Shown one piece after another: positions 58,898 to 64,000 of a DNA stretch of 64,000 nucleotides; the stretch's first letter is position 1, and every line of letters begins with the position of its first letter. This DNA comes from Archivesica marissinica (lineage: Eukaryota; Mollusca; Bivalvia; Venerida; Vesicomyidae). Under the pieces are notes generated by a model, which worked only from the letters and a program-made list of their open reading frames with translations, had not been told where the DNA came from and ran no database searches. Where the stretch lies: positions 70,956,749-71,020,748 of the forward strand of contig CM026387.1 in assembly GCA_014843695.1 (NCBI GenBank), read 5' to 3'. The position numbers and the translations under genes were made by a program.

Positions 58898-59080
58898 TAT
58901 TACAACGATTGAGAAGCAAGTTTCAACAACTTATATTAATCACTCTCGTTGGCGCGGATGAAAGCGTAAATGTGGTAATTCGTGTGGGAGGAAACCGGAG
59001 TACCCCGGAGAAAACCCACCTGTCCGATCTGGCGACCACCGTACCATCTCGCATACTTCCCGGTCCCCTATGGGTCCCGT
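58898..59080 (-). mobile_element. SINE family C, head-truncated
   Basis: Tail (ACGATTGAGAAGCAAGTTTC, plus-strand reading) and body as in family C, but the sequence departs at GGTCCCCTATGGG before the B box. Confidence 0.75.
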
Positions 59081-59105
59081 GTACATGGAGTCCCTTATAC
59101 ATGAG

Positions 59106-59375
59106 GGGCTCCGTGGCCGAGTGATTAGGACTTCAAAACACTTGCCCCTAACCGCTGTAAGTTAGAATCCACATTGTTTAAAAAATTGTTTATCCCAATC
59201 GGGGTTCGAATTCATTCATGTAAGGAAGCTATCCAGTTGACTAGCGGAATGTCAGTGATTCTACCCTAGTGACCGACCGTGCCTGGAATACCACTCCAAG
59301 GGAAACTTGGGAACTTCCTCCACCAATAACAAATGATACATGACCTAATGTTTCCACAACCTGTATCCAACTTAC
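59106..59375 (+). mobile_element. tRNA-derived SINE, family E
   Basis: Head GGCTCCGTGGCCGAGTGATT (A-box-like), degenerate B region, then GGAAGCTATCCAGTTGAC, CCGTGCCTGGAATACCA and CTTCCTCCACCA, a body I recognise from widespread metazoan SINEs. Old copy. Confidence 0.6.
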
Positions 59376-59635
59376 TTGGTTTTTTTCTCTCGATAAAGAC
59401 GTATGGAAAATTGCCATACATTTGTATTAACTTAAAATACTGTTTTTTTAAATTCCGTTAGTCAAAACAGTTTGAGAAAAGAAACATATGGAGAGGAAAT
59501 TGTAATTGTTTAAAAACAATTTATGCTTTATCTCAAAGACATTTTACTTATTTCAAAGACATTTTACTTATTTCAAAAACATTTTAGTTATTTCACTATC
59601 TACAAGTTGATAGGACTGGTTTAACACACACTTAC

Positions 59636-59877
59636 TTTACATACGAGTCATTCAGAACTGTACATCCATGTGTGACAACACTCCCTCGCTGTATTCTGGC
59701 TGGGATATGTACCAACTTCCGTTGATTGATATCGATAGGTTTTACGGATGCTGTTCTATTTTCATATTGTGATATGATTAGTTTTCCTTCGGGATTTGTT
59801 TTCCCCCAATCCAGAATATACATCTCGCTATACACATCAATCGCGGCCATGTTTGGAAGAACAAACAGTAACTTCCT
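59636..59877 (-). CDS. GT92-type exon, C-terminal part
   Basis: Acceptor CTTGCATTGCAG immediately before 59877, donor GTAAGT after 59636; phase 0 in, phase 2 out. It encodes RKLLFVLPNMAAIDVYSEMY, then ILDWGKTNPEGKLIISQYEN, one N-glycosylation sequon (NRT), and VLNDSYVK. The acceptor is the last unit of the array at 59878. Confidence 0.75.
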
Positions 59878-62800
59878 CTGCAATGCAAGACAACACATAT
59901 ATATCAATATTAACGACTATCTACCTCTGCAATGCAAGACAACATGTATATCAATATTAACGACTATCTACCTCTGCAATGCAAGACAACATGTATATAT
60001 CAATATTAACGACTATCTACCTCTGCAATGCAAGACAACATATATATCAATATTAACGACTATCTACCTCTGCAATGCAAGACAACATATATATCAATAT
60101 TAACGACTATCTACCTCTGCAATGCAAGACAACATATATATATCAATATTAACGACTATCTACCTCTGCAATGCAAGACAACATATATATATCAATATTA
60201 ACGACTATCTACATATCTACCTCTGCAATGCAAGACAACATGTATATCAATATTAACGACTATCTACATCTGCAATGCAAGACAACATATATATATCAAT
60301 ATTAACGACTATCTACCTATCTTACTCTGCAATGCAAGACAACATGTATATCAATATTAACGACTATCTACCTCTGCAATGCAAGACAACATATATATAT
60401 CAATATTAACGACTATCTACCTATCTTACTCTGCAATGCAAGACAACATGTATATCAATATTAACGACTATCTACCTATCTTACTCTGCAATGCAATACA
60501 ACATATATATCAATATTAACGACTATCTACCTCTGCAATGCAAGACAACATATATATATCAATATTAACGACTATCTACCTCTGCAATGCAAGACAACAT
60601 ATATATATCAATATTAACGACTATCTACATCTGCAATGCAAGACAACATATATATATCAATATTAACGACTATCTACCTATCTTACTCTGCAATGCAAGA
60701 CAACATGTATATCAATATTAACGACTATCTACATATCTACCTCTGCAATGCAATACAACATATATATCAATATTAACGACTATCTACCTATCTTACTCTG
60801 CAATGCAAGACAACATGTATATCAATATTAACGACTATCTACATATCTACCTCTGCAATGCAAGACAACATGTATATCAATATTAACGACTATCTACCTC
60901 TGCAATGCAAGACAACATATATATATCAATATTAACGACTATCTACATCTGCAATGCAAGACAACATATATATATATCAATATTAACGACTATCTACATC
61001 TGCAATGCAAGACAACATGTATATCAATATTAACGACTATCTACCTATCTTACTCTGCAATGCAAGACAACATGTATATCAATATTAACGACTATCTACA
61101 TATCTACCTCTGCAATGCAAGACAACATATATATCAATATTAACGACTATCTACCTATCTTACTCTGCAATGCAAGACAACATGTATATCAATATTAACG
61201 ACTATCTACCTCTGCAATGCAAGACAACATATATATCAATATTAACGACTATCTACCTATCTTACTCTGCAATGCAAGACAACATGTATATCAATATTAA
61301 CGAATATCTACCTCTGCAATGCAAGACAACATATATATCAATATTAACGACTATCTACATCTGCAATGCAAGACAACATGTATATCAATATTAACGACTA
61401 TCTACCTCTGCAATGCAAGACAACATATATATATCAATATTAACGACTATCTACCTATCTTACTCTGCAATGCAAGACAACATGTATATCAATATTAACG
61501 ACTATCTACCTCTGCAATGCAAGACAACATATATATCAATATTAACGACTATCTACCTCTGCAATGCAAGACAACATGTATATCAATATTAACGACTATC
61601 TACCTCTGCAATGCAAGACAACATATATATATCAATATTAACGACTATCTACATCTGCAATGCAAGACAACATGTATATATCAATATTAACGACTATCTA
61701 CCTCTGCAATGCAAGACAACATATATATATCAATATTAACGACTATCTACCTCTGCAATGCAAGACAACATGTATATATCAATATTAACGACTATCTACC
61801 TATCTTACTCTGCAATGCAAGACAACATGTATATCAATATTAACGACTATCTACCTATCTTACTCTGCAATGCAAGACAACATGTATATCAATATTAACG
61901 ACTATCTACGTATCTGCGCGAATACATGCGCGAACGTGAATGATTGGATAAGTATGGTACACCTTTAATGAGGTCAGCTCATCGTCATCGCATCGTTACT
62001 GAGCTTGCAATATGTTATATCGCTTGACGTAGTTAGTGAGAGGTCACTTGTTACTCGGACATGAGAACTCGGGGTATGCACAGCGAACTAATGAACAACT
62101 AAGCACCGATTATTGTGATTTAAGCATCATTGCCATTGTATTCCAGGACTGAAAGACATGACATGTGTACGTGTCGATGTGCGCTGTGGAATAAAGGACA
62201 TATATATTGCTTCACCGTTTGGCTTAACACCGTCGAATGAGATGGGTTTGCGATGGTAGATCACCAACTGTGTATGGATCTGGATTTGACTGTTTAGCTA
62301 TAGTATAGGCGATCGCCGGCAATTAATAGGGACACTTACGTTTGGACTTGGTTAAAACTGATTGTTGTACAATACTAATGCATTTAGAACATTATATAGT
62401 ATGTATGGATGTTACATTAGTGCAATTGTGAGCACTGCGAAGTACTAACTGTGTATTGAGACACGACGAACTACGGTAGCACGGGTCCCCATGTCACAGT
62501 GTGACAATTTGTTTATATGTATATGCAAACCTTTCACTTTTGAGAGCTTAAAGATAAGAACACTGTTTATTGATTGAAATTTAATGTTCGAATTATTTCG
62601 GAAGAATTATAGCGGAAATGCTATTTATACGTTAGCTATGTACTTTGATTGCTTTCTGCGATGCAATGTCGCTTTAAGGGCAAGGAAATACACATCTCGC
62701 TATAAGCATGCAGATACGATAGACTGTGGCTACGATATGATGGATAACATTGATGAAACTTGAAATTCCTGAGGATTAGCATACATACCAGCATATTTTT

Positions 62801-62955
62801 GAAGTTTCTGTCTACAACGGGAACAATAAATTCATCGACGTCTATAACAGCGACGTAATCGTATCCACGTAAACGACTCTGGCAGTCGTAAACAACGATC
62901 TGTTCGTCGTTCCACGCTTCTGTAGTCTTTTCACCAAGACGATGCGGCCCGTCAT
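59636..62955 (-). CDS. Glycosyltransferase family 92-type gene, two internal exons
   Basis: Exons 62789-62955 and 59636-59877 on the minus strand join in phase 0 and read as one protein of 136 complete codons. The first carries VVYDCQSRLRGYDYVAVIDV followed by DEFIVP. D-C-x(3)-R...Y-x-Y-V-A-x-I-D-x-D-E-F-I-V-P is the signature of GT92, whose D-x-D binds the metal-nucleotide sugar. The second has RKLVHIPARIQRGSVVTHG, corresponding to the R-K-x-I-x-x-P...G-x-H segment after the core. Start, membrane anchor and end lie in exons not found here. Known GT92 enzymes are Golgi galactosyltransferases acting on N-glycan core fucose in nematodes; the substrate here is unknown. Confidence 0.75.
59878..61908. 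repeat. About 47-bp minisatellite, some 43 copies, duplicating a 3' splice site
   Basis: Read on the minus strand each unit is GTAGATAGTCGTTAATATTG, then ATATACATGTTGTC and TTGCATTGCAG-AG: a branchpoint-like CGTTAAT or ATTGAT, a short pyrimidine stretch and an acceptor AG. The last unit is the actual acceptor of the GT92 exon at 59877. A longer variant has an extra CTATCTTA or CTACATAT (plus strand). If any earlier acceptor were used, stops (TAG or TAA) occur in all three frames within one unit. Confidence 0.92.
61909..62788. other. GT92 intron, 5' half: nothing recognised
   Basis: Unique-looking sequence without an exon or known repeat. Confidence 0.45.
62789..62955 (-). CDS. GT92-type exon with the DxD-containing core
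   Basis: Acceptor CAATATATTACAG before 62955, donor GTATGT after 62789; phase 1 in, phase 0 out, 55 full codons. It encodes DDGPHRLGEKTTEAWNDEQI, the Y-D-C segment, and VIDVDEFIVP with the catalytic D-x-D, ending VVDRNFKNML. Short of the common ORF length threshold. Confidence 0.78.
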
Positions 62956-63418
62956 CTGTAATATATTGTACATGCTAAACTTATATATATATATATATAT
63001 TGCCTATTTGCACACAGGTAAACCTTAAAGTCCCTTTAAGCGTTTACTGAGAATGTATTGTACACAACATATTATGAGGGATGAATGCGTTGAGGTTGTC
63101 TTACATTGTAATTTCAATATTAATCTATTCATACTTTAAAGCGACATTACATTGCAAAACAAAACTATTTAAAATACACATTTTACGTATAAATAGCATT
63201 CCTACCACAAAATCTTTCGAAATAATTCGAACACTAATTTTCAATCAATAAACAAGCGTTCTTGTGGTCTACAAACTCTCAAAAGTAGGATTTCATATTT
63301 ATAATGGTCAACCAATCGTGATACTATGATACAGTACAACACACATGTTGTAGTAAAGAAATCCATCCTATTTAACATTTTTAATGTACTTGAATATTGT
63401 TTGTTTTAAATATATTTA
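62956..63418. other. AT run and unassigned intron sequence
   Basis: An AT dinucleotide run at about 62980-63000, then AT-rich sequence without an exon. Confidence 0.5.
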
Positions 63419-63638
63419 TTTTACAACGTTGCGAAGCAAGTTTTAACAACTTCTATTGGCGCGGATGAAAGCGTAAATGTGGTCATTCGTGTGGGAGAAA
63501 ACCTGAGTGCCAGGAGAAAACCCACCTGTCCGATCTGACGACCACCGTACCATCTCACATACTTCCCGGTCCGAGGATCGAATCCGGGTTGCATTGGTGA
63601 GAAGCGAGCGCGCTAACCACTGCGCTAATCGGACAGCC
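63419..63638 (-). mobile_element. SINE family C
   Basis: Complete head on the minus strand: TCCGATTAGCGCAGTGGTTA and CCGGATTCGATCCTCG. The tail is slightly shortened (loss of the AGTGATTAATA block). Confidence 0.85.
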
Positions 63639-63978
63639 TAAAATATTGTTGAGAACTATATAATCTTATCTTGACTAGGTTAGCCTTTTTTCATAGCAAG
63701 AATCTCTTCGTAGCTCATATTCTCCGTAACACCTCAGTATGACAATGACGTTAAAGCAGCATTACATCGTAATAAAGGATATTTTGGGTAAAATATAAAT
63801 ACTAATGTGTGTGTGTTTACAAAAATCGAAATAGTCGCTCAGAAACGATAAAATTCCAATAAATTTAAACCGTCGTATACGCGAATTTGTTTATCAAACA
63901 CACGAAATGTCAACACGCACAGCGCGCATGCGTGAAACAACAGAGGATGTAGACATGAACATGAAAGACTATCTATCT
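63639..63978. other. Right flank: nothing recognised
   Basis: No exon or repeat apart from short AT-rich words. Confidence 0.4.
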
Positions 63979-64000
63979 TCCTATAATGTCGAACCCCTCG
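63979..64000 (-). mobile_element. LINE/SINE G 3' end cut by the window edge
   Basis: CTATAATGTCGAACCCCTCG is the reverse complement of the 3' block found at 54616-54654, preceded (63967-63978) by a short GATA-type tail. The rest of the element lies to the right of the window. Confidence 0.7.

Noticed and set aside
59878..61908. CRISPR-like array
   Set aside because: Units follow one another directly with no unique spacers, and the DNA is eukaryotic; the same holds for all other arrays here.

Overview
This is metazoan genomic DNA. It has split genes with GT...AG introns, tRNA-derived SINEs, non-LTR (LINE) fragments, Tc1-type DNA transposons, many kinds of minisatellite, and two 1,000-N assembly gaps. 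The repeat style (frequent ACATGTAC words, tRNA-headed SINEs, Tc1 and CR1/Jockey-like LINE tails, secreted EMI-type genes) fits a marine mollusc, most likely a bivalve and possibly a scallop. The species call is an inference and nothing here proves it.

Left third (1-27 kb). After a LINE 3' end, a 42-bp array, a MITE and a 1.5-kb Tc1 element with perfect 24-bp inverted ends comes the best gene of the window. I assembled it by hand from nine plus-strand exons between 5428 and 26831. All nine join in compatible splice phases into 1,320 coding bases (439 residues plus stop). It encodes a signal peptide, an EMI-type cysteine domain split over two exons, four exons of Cys-containing beta-rich (cadherin-like) sequence, a Thr-rich linker, and two tandem copies of a C-x5-W...MD-x-WC-x3-C...CP...C-x-C module. 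Most lie in short exons that single-ORF scanning misses. The introns are loaded with SINEs, a decayed transposon-associated gene, a LINE with four nonsense codons, and arrays. A 61-bp, 19-copy array begins inside exon 4 and repeats its 5' splice site.

Middle (27-49 kb). This part holds a 57-bp array, a 1-kb segment duplicated at 28 kb and 50 kb that carries an exon resembling exon 7 of the first gene, a 5-kb 21-bp array that runs into the first gap, 49-bp and 33-bp arrays, and exons of a minus-strand gene of unknown function (40079-40966 and 44366-44522, perhaps also 30418-30759). A second Tc1 element, broken and interrupted by another transposon, lies at 46-48.6 kb.

Right third (49-64 kb). 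A 5'-truncated LINE ends in a GATA/GACA microsatellite that runs into the second gap. Its 3' end is shared with a tRNA SINE family present three or more times, which points to a LINE/SINE partnership. Single plus-strand exons at 56877-57091 and 58668-58821 look coding. On the minus strand two exons (62789-62955 and 59636-59877) form part of a glycosyltransferase family 92-type gene. Its intron ends in a 2-kb array whose unit is a copy of the 3' splice site.

The most unusual signal is that two unrelated genes carry large minisatellites whose unit is an exon-edge splice signal, a donor in one and an acceptor in the other. In both arrays the units contain stop codons, so any alternative use should truncate the protein.
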